Below are positions 16,897 to 25,643 of a stretch of DNA of 34,913 nt, one piece after another. The position numbers were made by a program, and so were the translations under genes. Numbering within the stretch: the stretch's first letter is position 1; each line of letters starts with the position of its first letter. Origin of the DNA: a virus; IMG/VR virus record IMGVR_UViG_3300025927_000018, positions 1 through 34,913 of that record. The stretch is one strand, 5' to 3'. Below the pieces are notes generated by a model. That model did no database searches. It had not been told where the DNA came from and saw nothing but the letters and a program-made list of their open reading frames with translations.

Positions 16897-18315
16897 TTAG
16901 CTGAACGTATAATTGCCGCCATAGCCGCTGAACGGCGTCGATGCGCCCGAGTAGGCCCCGCCGCCCATGTAGCCGTTGCTGTTGGTCTTGAACAGATTCC
17001 CAATGCTGCCCATCAGTCCGCCGTAGGGATTCTGCTGCGATTGGGATTGTGGGGTTCCGGCGTAGGCATTGTAGCCTCCAGCCGGAGCATTGAGTCCAGC
17101 GGCCCCCATAATTCCACTCGTTAGAGCAGTACCGGCTCCGGGGGCGAACATATTCAGGGCGCCCCCTGCCAAACCGGCCAACATCTTGGTTCCCCACCCG
17201 GCATTGGCTCCCTCGATACCGAGATTTTCGCCGAAACCGCTGGAGGCATCACGCGCGAATCCCTGTCCGCTATTCAGAGCAGCCTGCCCTTGATTCGTAA
17301 GCGTGGTCCCGAGTTGCCCGAGCGAGCCAGCGGCATTGTTCCTTTGCTGCAATCCCAGTCCGAGCCCTTGTGTGCCCGCGTTGAACCGCTGGTTTTGCAG
17401 TCCGATGTTCTGTAGGTTCGCGTTATTGTACAGGTCGGCCAACTGCTGCGCGAGTTGCTGGTCCTGAATGCTCATGTTGCGCCCGCCCGTGGCGATGCCA
17501 GAGTTGATACCGGCGTTGTTGTTCGTGTTATCCATCGTCAGGCTGCCCTGCGTCAGCCCGAGCTGGCGGGTGATGTCGGTTTGCGCCTTCGTTAGGGCGT
17601 TCTGATCGTTCATCCCGCCGAGCACCATGGAGTTTAGCTGGTTGATGTAGTTCCCCTGATTGGCGGCCATTGTGTCGTCCATCGAGTGGCCACGGGCGAC
17701 GTCGACGCTTTGCAGGATGCCAGAAGCCTCGGGAGAGTTTGGATCGATTCCCGACGCTCGGAGCCTACGTTGCGATGCGGCCATGGCGGGCGCGAAAGAC
17801 CGCGCTGCCGCTGCCGCCGCTAGATCGCCCGTGGGCAGAAGGCGCTGGACGTTCTTCGTCGCGTCTGAGTACGCATTTTGCGAAAGCTGGCGCATCCCGC
17901 CGTAATCGCGATTGGTATTGTCGCGCGCTCCAGTGATGGTTCCGTTTAGTTGAGAGAGATAGTCGGCATTCCTTTGGTCATTGATCTTTTGGAGCGCGGA
18001 GGTCGTATCCGCGCCGCTGATCGGAGTCGGTAGACCGTTGAGTCGCGCCATGCGATCGGTATTGGCCGCATCCACTCCCGGCATTGCTTGATTGCCGTAC
18101 TGGGTGATCTGGTCGGGGCTGAAGAACCCGCCGTTCGGATCATTCAGGATGCTATTCAGGTAATCGACATACTGCTGCGTGTATCCCGCGCCCTGCTGCT
18201 GCTGACCAGCGCCCTGCTTAAAGGCGTTGTTCATCTGGTCCTGGAGAATGTAGGGGATGTTCTCCAACTGACCGCGCGAGTTTTTGCCTTGGCTTGATAG
18301 TCCGAAGAAAGACAT
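16897..18315 (-). CDS. internal virion/DNA-transfer-like protein, Gly/Asn/Gln-rich
   Basis: A 472-residue protein from ATG 18315, which follows AAGGAG at seven bases. It is rich in Asn, Gln, Gly and Ala, with helical repeats (DYLSQLNGTITGARDNTNRD, AQTDITRQLGLTQGSLTMDN, QLAQQLADLYNNANLQNIGL). A hydrophobic Ala/Gly segment (MLAGLAGGALNMFAPGAGTA) lies near residue 390, then a Gly/Tyr-rich C terminus (YMGGGAYSGASTPFSGYGGN). Composition and gene order recall DNA-transfer proteins of short-tailed phages, which form a channel across the envelope. No cysteines or recognisable catalytic site. It directly follows the tailspike gene. Confidence 0.6.
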   Translation of the reverse strand: MSFFGLSSQGKNSRGQLENIPYILQDQMNNAFKQGAGQQQQGAGYTQQYVDYLNSILNDPNGGFFSPDQITQYGNQAMPGVDAANTDRMARLNGLPTPISGADTTSALQKINDQRNADYLSQLNGTITGARDNTNRDYGGMRQLSQNAYSDATKNVQRLLPTGDLAAAAAARSFAPAMAASQRRLRASGIDPNSPEASGILQSVDVARGHSMDDTMAANQGNYINQLNSMVLGGMNDQNALTKAQTDITRQLGLTQGSLTMDNTNNNAGINSGIATGGRNMSIQDQQLAQQLADLYNNANLQNIGLQNQRFNAGTQGLGLGLQQRNNAAGSLGQLGTTLTNQGQAALNSGQGFARDASSGFGENLGIEGANAGWGTKMLAGLAGGALNMFAPGAGTALTSGIMGAAGLNAPAGGYNAYAGTPQSQSQQNPYGGLMGSIGNLFKTNSNGYMGGGAYSGASTPFSGYGGNYTFS

Positions 18316-18325
18316 AGTGGGCTCC

Positions 18326-20971
18326 TTAGTGCGCTCCGACCGCAAGGCCGTGATTGAAATCAATGTTGGGAGTGACCGCAGTATTTACGGTGGTCGTACC
18401 GCCAGCACCAATACCGCCAGCCAACATTCCCTCAATCGCCGTAATGCGAGATGCCAGACTTGCTAGATCGCTAACCAGACTGGTAACATCAGATTCCGTC
18501 AAAACGCGAGGATCAAATGCCGATCCGTTCCATCTAGCGAAGTCACCAGCGGAAAATCCGGTGGCCTTGATATTGTTCGAACTAGCTACGTCCACTTTGT
18601 CTGAAAATACGTTATGGAGTGAATCGGAAAATAGAGGTTGCCCCGCCCCTATTCCGCTGCCAGCCAACTTCAGGAATCCATTGATGGTCGCGTTGGCGTC
18701 AAAGGTTGCGTTTCCGGCCGCCTCGAACGTGGTCCCGATTTTAGCGGAGGTGCTTACTTCCAGACCTAAACTTCCGGTAGGTGCCATACCAATCCCTACA
18801 CGGAACGCTGTCTGAATGGCTGTTGGATCTCCCATAACGGAAGTGAACGGAAAAGTGGGAAGAACGGAAGGACTGCCCACGATTCGGACTGTTCCGGTTG
18901 CGTCCTGGTAGAGATCGTTTGCAACTAAGCCCCCGGTAATCGCTGCGGCATTGCTCGGATAATAAGGGAGGCCAATCCAGAACATCCCGCCGCTCGGCTG
19001 AAACTGCACCCGCGAACCCGGTCCGCAAACGTCGCACGCCGTAGCATTCGGATCTACCAACAGATTGTTAATAGCGTTCTTGGCATCGTACAAAAACAGT
19101 CCGTCGGGCGTCCCACTGGTATCTTCAAACTTCCCAAGTGACCATTTAAGGGTTCCGCTGGTGATGGGATTTCCTTCGAACAATCCGAAAGCCGCCTGAT
19201 GATGAACGCTCCCGTTGCCGACAACAATGGCGGCAGTGGAACTTGAAGACGGGCCCGTTGATGCCGCAATCAGATTGGCGGCTCCAGGGTCGGTTACAGT
19301 AACGGCGCTGGAAAAGCCCATAGGCGCTCCGCCGTATCCAGAGTGCATTGAGTTCGTGTAATTCGTGCCCGTGGAACGATCAATTGAATTGAAAAACTTC
19401 GCCGCGGCGGACACGTTAAACTGATACGTGCCATGCTGGATATACGCCTGTACACCGTCGATCATCGCCACGCCGCTGGTTCCAGACTCGGCGAAGATAT
19501 ATCCGGTCGCCGTCGCCTGTTTGTCCCAAATGGACAGGTTGGAAGCGTCGACGTTGGTGTTGTTCGTAAACGTCATCGCGTGATTTCCCACGTAGCTGAC
19601 CGAGTCCGTGTCCGCATTGACGACCGTTATCCTGGAGGCGTAGGCGTTGGTGATGCTGTCATATGCCAGCCCCCAGCCAGCGCAATTCTCGCCGTGGAGG
19701 TTCTGGCCGACTACGGTTGTCGCTGCCTGGAAGAAAAAGCAGTGACCAGCTCCGTCGGCGTTCATCGGGTATCCCGTATTGGAGACGTCGATGTTAGAGA
19801 ACCGCACAAAGGGCGCGATGGGCGGCGTCTCCATGAAGGTCTCCATGATGATTCCGCTGCCTCCGGTTCGCTCGATGGTGATATTTGAAAACACCGCAGT
19901 ATCCGTGGCGTTGAAGAAGTCGATTCCCCGAGAGCCGCAGTTGCAGATTCCACCAGTTCTGAAATTCACATCGCGGATGGCTCCATTGGAGATCGATCCG
20001 GAAAATGGGTAGAGAAGGAATCCGGGGTAGCTGATGAGCAGTCCTCCCGTCGATGGATGGTCACAGGTAAATCCGTCAATGACGGTATTTTGCTGTGAAT
20101 CCGAGATGCAGGAGCCGAGCGAGTAGTAGGAATTTAGGTTGCTCGCCGTCATTCCTGTATCGGGCCAGCGATCCGTCGAGTATTGGAAGCCAAACGAATC
20201 GTCTCCGTTATTTTCGGCGTAAACATTCGATACCACTGCATTCGAGCAATTCTGGACGTTTAGCCCGTCGCGCGATGTGTTTGTGATTCTCGCCCCAATC
20301 ACTTGTGGATGGACGCAATGGAGATCCTGTTCGGCGACAAGCCCACAACTCCCGGGGTCCATGCTGGTTCCCGCGCAACCGCCAATGAACAACATGCCGA
20401 TTCCATAGCCATTGTTGACGGTGAAGTTTTTAAGGGTGGTGTTCTGGGTTCCGTAGAAAGCCCAACCCCAGCAGTTCCCGGCTCCGGCGTGATCCGGGCA
20501 TTGATCGGTCGGCTCAGTTGCGCCGTAGGTGTAAGACAGGTTTTCGAGGACCTGGTTTGACCCTCCCGTGAAATAAAAGCATCCCTGGTGCGGATTGTCA
20601 CATAAAATATGGGAGTTTCCCTCGAAGTGCATGGATCCGGTCCAGTTCGTGAAACTAAGAGGGTCTGGATTGTTATGTACCTTGTACGTGCCCTCTGGAA
20701 AAATCAGAGCGCGGTTCGAATTGATCGCGGCGGTGATGGCGGCCGTATCGTCGGTAGTCCCGTCACCGGCTGCGTAGTACGGGTAGTTTTTGACGTTCCA
20801 TGCATCGGCCCAAGAGAATACCCCGATTGGTCCAGTGTTCGTCTTGTTTTGGGTGCGGATCTCTCCCGGCAGTGAGTTATTCGCGCGCGGGAGAACCGTC
20901 ACGGGGGATGTTAGCCGTTCCTGAGCGTCGCACGCAGCGGCAACTAGACACAGGATTATTAGAAACTTCAT
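18326..20971 (-). CDS. tailspike-like protein, pectate-lyase fold, with signal peptide
   Basis: An 881-residue protein. After a short signal-like leader (MKFLIILCLVAAACDA, cut before QER) residues 59-100 match the start of the pectate_lyase_3 beta-helix: NVKNYPYYAAGDGTTDDTAA then LIFPEGTYKVHN. Many beta-helix rungs follow (VLENLSYTYG, TTLKNFTVNNGYGIG, AVVSNVYAENNGDDSFG, TVIDGFTCDH). The C terminus has fibre-like repeats and a short coiled coil (LVSDLASLASRITAIEGML), then a glycine linker and an end domain, like tailspikes with trimerising ends. Such proteins bind and often cut capsule or lipopolysaccharide. Sixteen cysteines follow the signal. ATG 20971 overlaps the preceding stop (ATGA). The leader is unusual for a virion protein. 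Confidence 0.8.
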   Translation of the reverse strand: MKFLIILCLVAAACDAQERLTSPVTVLPRANNSLPGEIRTQNKTNTGPIGVFSWADAWNVKNYPYYAAGDGTTDDTAAITAAINSNRALIFPEGTYKVHNNPDPLSFTNWTGSMHFEGNSHILCDNPHQGCFYFTGGSNQVLENLSYTYGATEPTDQCPDHAGAGNCWGWAFYGTQNTTLKNFTVNNGYGIGMLFIGGCAGTSMDPGSCGLVAEQDLHCVHPQVIGARITNTSRDGLNVQNCSNAVVSNVYAENNGDDSFGFQYSTDRWPDTGMTASNLNSYYSLGSCISDSQQNTVIDGFTCDHPSTGGLLISYPGFLLYPFSGSISNGAIRDVNFRTGGICNCGSRGIDFFNATDTAVFSNITIERTGGSGIIMETFMETPPIAPFVRFSNIDVSNTGYPMNADGAGHCFFFQAATTVVGQNLHGENCAGWGLAYDSITNAYASRITVVNADTDSVSYVGNHAMTFTNNTNVDASNLSIWDKQATATGYIFAESGTSGVAMIDGVQAYIQHGTYQFNVSAAAKFFNSIDRSTGTNYTNSMHSGYGGAPMGFSSAVTVTDPGAANLIAASTGPSSSSTAAIVVGNGSVHHQAAFGLFEGNPITSGTLKWSLGKFEDTSGTPDGLFLYDAKNAINNLLVDPNATACDVCGPGSRVQFQPSGGMFWIGLPYYPSNAAAITGGLVANDLYQDATGTVRIVGSPSVLPTFPFTSVMGDPTAIQTAFRVGIGMAPTGSLGLEVSTSAKIGTTFEAAGNATFDANATINGFLKLAGSGIGAGQPLFSDSLHNVFSDKVDVASSNNIKATGFSAGDFARWNGSAFDPRVLTESDVTSLVSDLASLASRITAIEGMLAGGIGAGGTTTVNTAVTPNIDFNHGLAVGAH

Positions 20972-21585
20972 GAGGGCTCTCCAGTAACAGAAGCAGGGCC
21001 AACATAGAACCACTTGATAATCGAATCCAAAGGATCGCGACGGCCGATGAATGTGAACACTGTCCACGTATTAGCCGTTGAATCCAATTCTGTTGGTGCC
21101 CACTTTGCACTCGCGCCCCAAGCCAGCGCTGCAGTTGGCCCATCAGCTTTAACGAAAACGTAGAGCGTTCCGCTAGGAGTAGGAGTAGGAAGGACAATAG
21201 TGGTAGTGGTTCCGGACGTAAGTGCGAAATCTATCGTTCCGCTGGTGCCGCCACCCCCGCCGCTGGTCGCGGTGCCAGAGATTGCCAGCTCATACGATTC
21301 AGAAAGGCTACGGTCGTCAAAGGACGTTAAGAACGCCTTATCTTCGGTAAACCCAACTAGTTGTGTTTGCCCAACCGGCACCTTCGCGAAAAGGGTTCCG
21401 GCCCTAAGATACACCTTGTAGTGCGTGATGTTGTCGGTTTGCTTCGGCTCTTCCCAGGTCAGAACTCCCCCCATTAGGGATGCTGGCTTTGGAGGCAACG
21501 GACGAAGGCCGAGCATCACCGAATCGCGACTGAGGCGCGTCCGGTTGAGCCGGTCAAGTACTTGATCTGGATACGCCGGTCTCAT
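20968..21585 (-). CDS. fibronectin-like tail-associated protein
   Basis: A 205-residue protein without signal peptide or cysteines. Residues about 35-105 look like a fibronectin type III domain (PKPASLMGGVLTWEEPKQTD, THYKVYLRAGTLFAKVP, SYELAISGTATSG). After a glycine run (GGGGGTSG), residues about 120-200 form a second beta domain (TIVLPTPTPSGTLYVFVKAD ... NTWTVFTFIGRR). It is encoded between the nozzle-like protein and the tailspike, with ATGA overlaps on both sides. It may be the adaptor that holds the spike to the tail, inferred from position. Confidence 0.6.
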   Translation of the reverse strand: MRPAYPDQVLDRLNRTRLSRDSVMLGLRPLPPKPASLMGGVLTWEEPKQTDNITHYKVYLRAGTLFAKVPVGQTQLVGFTEDKAFLTSFDDRSLSESYELAISGTATSGGGGGTSGTIDFALTSGTTTTIVLPTPTPSGTLYVFVKADGPTAALAWGASAKWAPTELDSTANTWTVFTFIGRRDPLDSIIKWFYVGPASVTGEPS

Positions 21586-23696
21586 GGACGGTTGCCGCTG
21601 AGGTTCTCGGTGGGCGCGATCTCAAAGATAGTCCCGAATGCGCTCGGTACAAGCTCGCCATCGTAGGACGCGGCCTCGGGATATGTCTGGAATTGAACGC
21701 CATCCCCACCGTGGCCCGCCAACTGAATCCGCAGCTTCAGCCAGAAGAAATTCCCGGTGCGGAATCGCGCCTTGTAATTGTCGTCCGTGGTAGATTGGTT
21801 CGATTTCGTTAGAGCTACCGACGTTGCGGCATTAGTGAGGTCCACGTAATAGCTGAAGGTGATCGGGCTCGCGCCCAACTCTGCCGAAGTCGCCCCGTCT
21901 CCCGTCACATCCATGTCGGTGAACTTCTTGCGGTCGCGTGGCTCACCGAAACACATCCACTGGGTGATGTAATCCCCATTGATCTCGGTGAACACACCGG
22001 ACGACAACTGATCGCGCGTGTAGATCAGCTTGGTAATCGGATCTGCTTCCTGCGTGTAGATATGCTGTCCAGCCATGAAGTGCCCGCGCAGACCGGAAGA
22101 CGTAAACATGGTCTTCGCAGCGGTTACCAGGGGCCCGCTCTTCTCATACGCCATGCCGCCCAGCGCGAAGTCGTACACCACCGAACTTCCGTCGGCGCGC
22201 CAGACTTCGTAATAATCAATCAGGCTATGCGGATCCCACAGATAATCCGCGCACGCTCCTGTCGGGCCGTAGCTTAGCGGAGAACTCAGAAGCTCGTCGA
22301 ATCCCTCGCTCAGTTTCTTGAGCTCGAATGTTGTCGCGTCGAGCAAAACAAGTTGCTGCTTCTGTGTCAGCCACATTGGGCCGCGAGGCGTGGGGACGTA
22401 GCTATTCATGTTCGCCGCGCCGTCGTGATCGCTGACCGTGACCCACTGATGCAGACCGTCAGCCGCTTCGTATAACAGGAATGTGCCGTTCGCCGTGACT
22501 ACCAGCACTTGATTCCCGCCCGGTGCGGAATCGAGAATTGTCGGCGTCTCTGCGTTAGGGGTGAACTTGCGATTGCGGATCGGCCAGGATTCCTCAGGAA
22601 CGCCAACGAAGTCATTCTGCGTCGAATCGTCGGCACCGGCACTCCAACATACGGCCCCGATTTCATTCAGCGTCTCCGTATAGGTGAAGTCCTTGTAGTA
22701 GTTCCCGCCAGAATCTGGCAGGACAACCGCCGAACCAGTTCCTCCACCGCCTAGGACCCCATATACGCGCCCGTTCGCGTAGGCGATGATACTCATGGGC
22801 CGGGGCGGATAGTTCTCGATGGGACGCTCTTGCGTGAGATCAAGCACGAATCCCTGAGGCACGAGCGTTGACAGCGAAAGGTTGGTGGTCGTGGACCCAA
22901 TGGCGACCATGTAGGGAGCTGTTAGCGCGGTATTTAGGATCTGGTACGCCGTTTGGCCGCCATCGATTGTCGCAAAGAAGACGTAATAGAGCTCGCCCTG
23001 CTCCGTGGAGTTGTTATATGCCGGTACGAGGTTATCGAGTGCCGAAACGGAGATCGTTCCCGTTCCGGGCGTCGAGAGCGTTCCCGCATAGACGCCATTC
23101 GATGTATGCTGCGTCGTGGAATTGAAAAGGGCCACATAGATTGAAACAAAATCGGTGATTGTGTTGTGCCCGGACCCCGCCGTGAACGAGGCCACTGGAG
23201 TGCTTCCGGAAGGGCAGAAGGCATCGAGGCCGACGTAGCGGACGGTAGTGCCATCCCATGATGAGAACGCCGGAAGCGAGTTCGTGGAGCGTGATCCCTT
23301 GCCGTTATACATGAAGCACTTGCTGCGGACGCTGGCGATCGCAGAGCGGGTTTGCGGAGCCCCGGTGACGGTCAGGATGTCGGTCAGCGAGCCGGTGTTG
23401 AACAGCTTCCATTTCGTGGCGGAGCCGTCGTAATGCAGGGCGATGTCGTAAATCGCTCCCGCTTGCGATACCTTTCTAAACTCGTGGAACTGGACGACAT
23501 TCGATCCGTTCGCTCCCGTGTAATTGATATTTCGGCCGCCGCGGAGTCTGAGATACGGTTTCCCTCCGGCGACGGCAGGCGGCATGATGCGAAAGTTGCG
23601 GCATCGAACGGAGGAAGCTATCGGACGGTCAAGCGCCTGCCCCTTCGTCCATACCCCTCCGAAGGGTATCGGCTTCGGTGGATCTTGTTGGGCCAT
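21582..23696 (-). CDS. tail nozzle/DNA-stabilisation-like protein
   Basis: A 704-residue protein from ATG 23696 (MAQQDPPKPIPFGG), which overlaps the adaptor stop by one base (TAATG). The start, with RCRNFRIMPPAVAGGKPYLR then RGGRNI, resembles the opening of short-tailed-phage nozzle or packaged-DNA stabilisation proteins (P22 gp10/T7 gp12 type), which form the tube below the adaptor. The rest is beta-propeller-like strands (SIIAYANGRVYGVLGGGGTG, NQVLVVTANGTFLLYEAADG, SSVVYDFALGGMAYEK). Six cysteines and no signal. Position directly after the adaptor supports the call; sequence similarity is weak by eye. Confidence 0.6.
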   Translation of the reverse strand: MAQQDPPKPIPFGGVWTKGQALDRPIASSVRCRNFRIMPPAVAGGKPYLRLRGGRNINYTGANGSNVVQFHEFRKVSQAGAIYDIALHYDGSATKWKLFNTGSLTDILTVTGAPQTRSAIASVRSKCFMYNGKGSRSTNSLPAFSSWDGTTVRYVGLDAFCPSGSTPVASFTAGSGHNTITDFVSIYVALFNSTTQHTSNGVYAGTLSTPGTGTISVSALDNLVPAYNNSTEQGELYYVFFATIDGGQTAYQILNTALTAPYMVAIGSTTTNLSLSTLVPQGFVLDLTQERPIENYPPRPMSIIAYANGRVYGVLGGGGTGSAVVLPDSGGNYYKDFTYTETLNEIGAVCWSAGADDSTQNDFVGVPEESWPIRNRKFTPNAETPTILDSAPGGNQVLVVTANGTFLLYEAADGLHQWVTVSDHDGAANMNSYVPTPRGPMWLTQKQQLVLLDATTFELKKLSEGFDELLSSPLSYGPTGACADYLWDPHSLIDYYEVWRADGSSVVYDFALGGMAYEKSGPLVTAAKTMFTSSGLRGHFMAGQHIYTQEADPITKLIYTRDQLSSGVFTEINGDYITQWMCFGEPRDRKKFTDMDVTGDGATSAELGASPITFSYYVDLTNAATSVALTKSNQSTTDDNYKARFRTGNFFWLKLRIQLAGHGGDGVQFQTYPEAASYDGELVPSAFGTIFEIAPTENLSGNRP

Positions 23697-24352
23697 TAGT
23701 TGACGAAGTTGGCGAAGTTGCGCTGCGCCAGGTCTTTCATCCCGGTAGCACGCTGGACCCACTCGCGATACTGAGCATCCGCCACGCCGAAACGCTTGTC
23801 GTTCTGCCCGTAGCGATCAAGCAGGATCGCGCGACGCAGGGCCTTTATGAGCGCCGGCTGAAGCATCTCGGGAACCCATTGACCCATATCCACCGAGCTC
23901 GTGTAATCGGCGAAAACCGGACTCTTGAGGTACACGTAATATGCTGTATACGCCGCATCCGTGGGAGCCTGGAACTTGATTGCGCGAAGGGTCGCGCCGC
24001 TCGCTCGCGGAACGATGTAGAACGCTGTCGGCCTCGTTGCGGTGGTGGCATATTCTGCCTGAAGGACAAGATTCGTGTCTTCGCCGATATATTTCAGGCT
24101 GTCGGTATCGCTCAACGTCACGGATCCAGAAGGGGGAACCTTAATGTCCTGCATCTGCCCGAAATCGTTGGGCAAATCGTACTGGCGAGTCGGAGCCGTG
24201 ATCGCAAGCGTGGCATTCACCCGCCGCCACCGCGTATCGCCCACGTCGGCGAAGAACTCCATGATGACCTCTGTGCGAAGCAGCGTCTTAATGTCGAGAT
24301 CCCCCGCAACTCCGTCCGCGTTAGCGAGCGTCTCAATTTGAACGCTGGTCAT
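23696..24352 (-). CDS. head-tail adaptor protein
   Basis: A 218-residue protein typical in length and order for the podovirus adaptor that docks below the portal. The N-terminal half is helical (LDIKTLLRTEVIMEFFADVG) followed by beta segments (QYDLPNDFGQMQDIKVPPSG, SLKYIGEDTNLVLQA, RPTAFYIVPRASGATLRAIK). The end is helical, with MGQWVPEMLQPALIKALRRA and YREWVQRATGMKDLAQRNF, a layout common to this family. ATGA overlaps with the glycosyltransferase-like gene before it. Not individually motif-proven; a T7 gp11-like or P22 gp4-like role is inferred. Confidence 0.65.
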   Translation of the reverse strand: MTSVQIETLANADGVAGDLDIKTLLRTEVIMEFFADVGDTRWRRVNATLAITAPTRQYDLPNDFGQMQDIKVPPSGSVTLSDTDSLKYIGEDTNLVLQAEYATTATRPTAFYIVPRASGATLRAIKFQAPTDAAYTAYYVYLKSPVFADYTSSVDMGQWVPEMLQPALIKALRRAILLDRYGQNDKRFGVADAQYREWVQRATGMKDLAQRNFANFVN

Positions 24353-25161
24353 GCGACTGCGGCCTCCCGGTCCTCGGAAACGCGCGCCAGCACGTCTTCC
24401 GCCGACTTATCATCGAGATTCGCCGGTGAATACGGGAACCAGCCGATATGCGCCACGGTCGTAGCGGAATCGAGCGCCACAGATACTCCCATGCGGAGCA
24501 GGTTGCGGCAAAATGTGGCATCCTCGCCGATTTGCCACTGGTTCTCGATGATGGCGAAATCGAAGGCGCGATGATGACCGTCTTTCTTGTAGTGCGCCCG
24601 CCGAAGCGCCGACTTGTAGGCGCGTTCCTTTTCCCGCTGTTCCGCCCGAACGTGCATCCGGTCGAACGCCTTGCGGTTGTCCGCAAGCCAGTCCTGGGCG
24701 TCCAAGTACCACTCGATCGCGCGGTCGATCACCTCCTTCTTTAGCAAAAGGAAGGCCGTGCCCACCATGAAGTCGCCCTTCAGTAGTGCCCCTGGCCTGA
24801 TTCGCTCCAATTGCCAGAACACATCGTTCTCCCGGTCATACCGTTGCGCTGCAATGCGAACCGGGAACTCCTCGCGGGTGGTGCAAAATGCCGATACTGC
24901 CGGGAGATCGTGCGCCATGAGCTTCACGAGAGCATCACGCCGCGGAGCCATATCATCGTCAACTAACAAGACGTAATCGGCATCCGCGCGGAGCCCGTTA
25001 ATCATCTTGTTACGCGACCAATGGATGATTGCGCTGCCCACGAGGCCAGGGGTATATACGTCATGCCCCTGCGCCTTGGTGTAGTTCAGCATGTCGTTGA
25101 TGCAGGCGTACGCCTGGGCGTTCACTCCGCGGTATGTCAGGACTGCTACGTCGACTATCAC
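24349..25161 (-). CDS. GT-A fold glycosyltransferase-like protein within the structural genes
   Basis: A 270-residue protein. It begins with a beta strand (VDVAVLTYRG). It has the GT-A hallmarks of a residue-rich N-terminal nucleotide-sugar site and an acidic metal motif (DYVLLVDDDMAP, residues about 63-74). Further motifs are GTAFLLLKKEVIDR, in the position of the acceptor-loop region, and GEDATFCRNLLRMGV, the 'ED' helix common in GT2-like enzymes. It would transfer a sugar from a nucleotide donor; acceptor candidates are virion proteins, host surface glycans or modified DNA. A Lys/Arg-rich insertion (HVRAEQREKERAYKSALRRA) is unusual. The start is GTG 25161, with GTGA overlap of the previous stop. 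Confidence 0.7.
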   Translation of the reverse strand: MIVDVAVLTYRGVNAQAYACINDMLNYTKAQGHDVYTPGLVGSAIIHWSRNKMINGLRADADYVLLVDDDMAPRRDALVKLMAHDLPAVSAFCTTREEFPVRIAAQRYDRENDVFWQLERIRPGALLKGDFMVGTAFLLLKKEVIDRAIEWYLDAQDWLADNRKAFDRMHVRAEQREKERAYKSALRRAHYKKDGHHRAFDFAIIENQWQIGEDATFCRNLLRMGVSVALDSATTVAHIGWFPYSPANLDDKSAEDVLARVSEDREAAVA

Positions 25162-25565
25162 GAGCTTGATTTTGTGGGCGGCTGGACCGGCTTGTTTTGC
25201 GATGCGACTTGCGCCTTGAGATCCGCGATCAGGCGATTCTGCTCTTCGATGGTGCGCTCACGCTGAGAAATCTTCGCTTCTGCGGGAGTTGACATCTCGC
25301 GATACTGCTCGACGGTGAAAACGTCACCCACTTCCTCGACGCGTTTATCAAGAAACGCGATCAAGACAGGATCGCTTGTCGTGAACTGCCCCCATTTGTC
25401 CGTATGGGTCCCGCCGCCGTTGATGCGCGGGGAAAATTCGATGAGCTTCTCGCCGTGCTTGCGGAGCATGCCATCCACCATTTCGATCTTCGGTTTGATG
25501 GCGGATATCGTGAGGCCGGAGGACTTCGCGTAGTACGTCCTCGGCTGCGTTTCAGTTGCTTGCAT
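25158..25565 (-). CDS. small hypothetical protein downstream of capsid gene
   Basis: A 135-residue protein from ATG 25565 with AAGGAG upstream. The N-terminal part looks like a small beta domain (RTYYAKSSGLTISAIKPKIE, KLIEFSPRINGGGTHTDKWG). It is followed by a helical segment and coiled coil (TPAEAKISQRERTIEEQNRL) and a disordered Pro/Ser tail. No family was recognised. Its place between major capsid and adaptor genes suggests a head-completion or assembly protein. The hairpin at 25585-25608 lies between it and the capsid gene. Confidence 0.6.
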   Translation of the reverse strand: MQATETQPRTYYAKSSGLTISAIKPKIEMVDGMLRKHGEKLIEFSPRINGGGTHTDKWGQFTTSDPVLIAFLDKRVEEVGDVFTVEQYREMSTPAEAKISQRERTIEEQNRLIADLKAQVASQNKPVQPPTKSSS

Positions 25566-25584
25566 TTGTTTCTCCTTGAGGGAA

Positions 25585-25608
25585 CCCGGAGAGCCGAAGC
25601 CCTCCGGG
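25585..25608 (-). terminator. strong C(UUCG)G hairpin after the major capsid gene
   Basis: In the minus-strand transcript, CCCGGAGGGC and GCTCTCCGGG pair over ten positions (one G-U) around a TTCG tetraloop, an exceptionally stable RNA hairpin. It starts 36 bases after the capsid stop. No U-run follows (TTCCCTC), so full termination is doubtful; partial termination, RNA processing or protection of the capsid message is also possible. Confidence 0.5.
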
Positions 25609-25643
25609 ATGTTGAAGGTATACGAACTATCGACTACGAAGCC

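Noticed and set aside
23678-24574. Long plus-strand open frame (298 codons) opposite the adaptor and glycosyltransferase genes
   Set aside because: It crosses three opposite-strand genes and has an improbable Arg/His-rich product; treated as a shadow.
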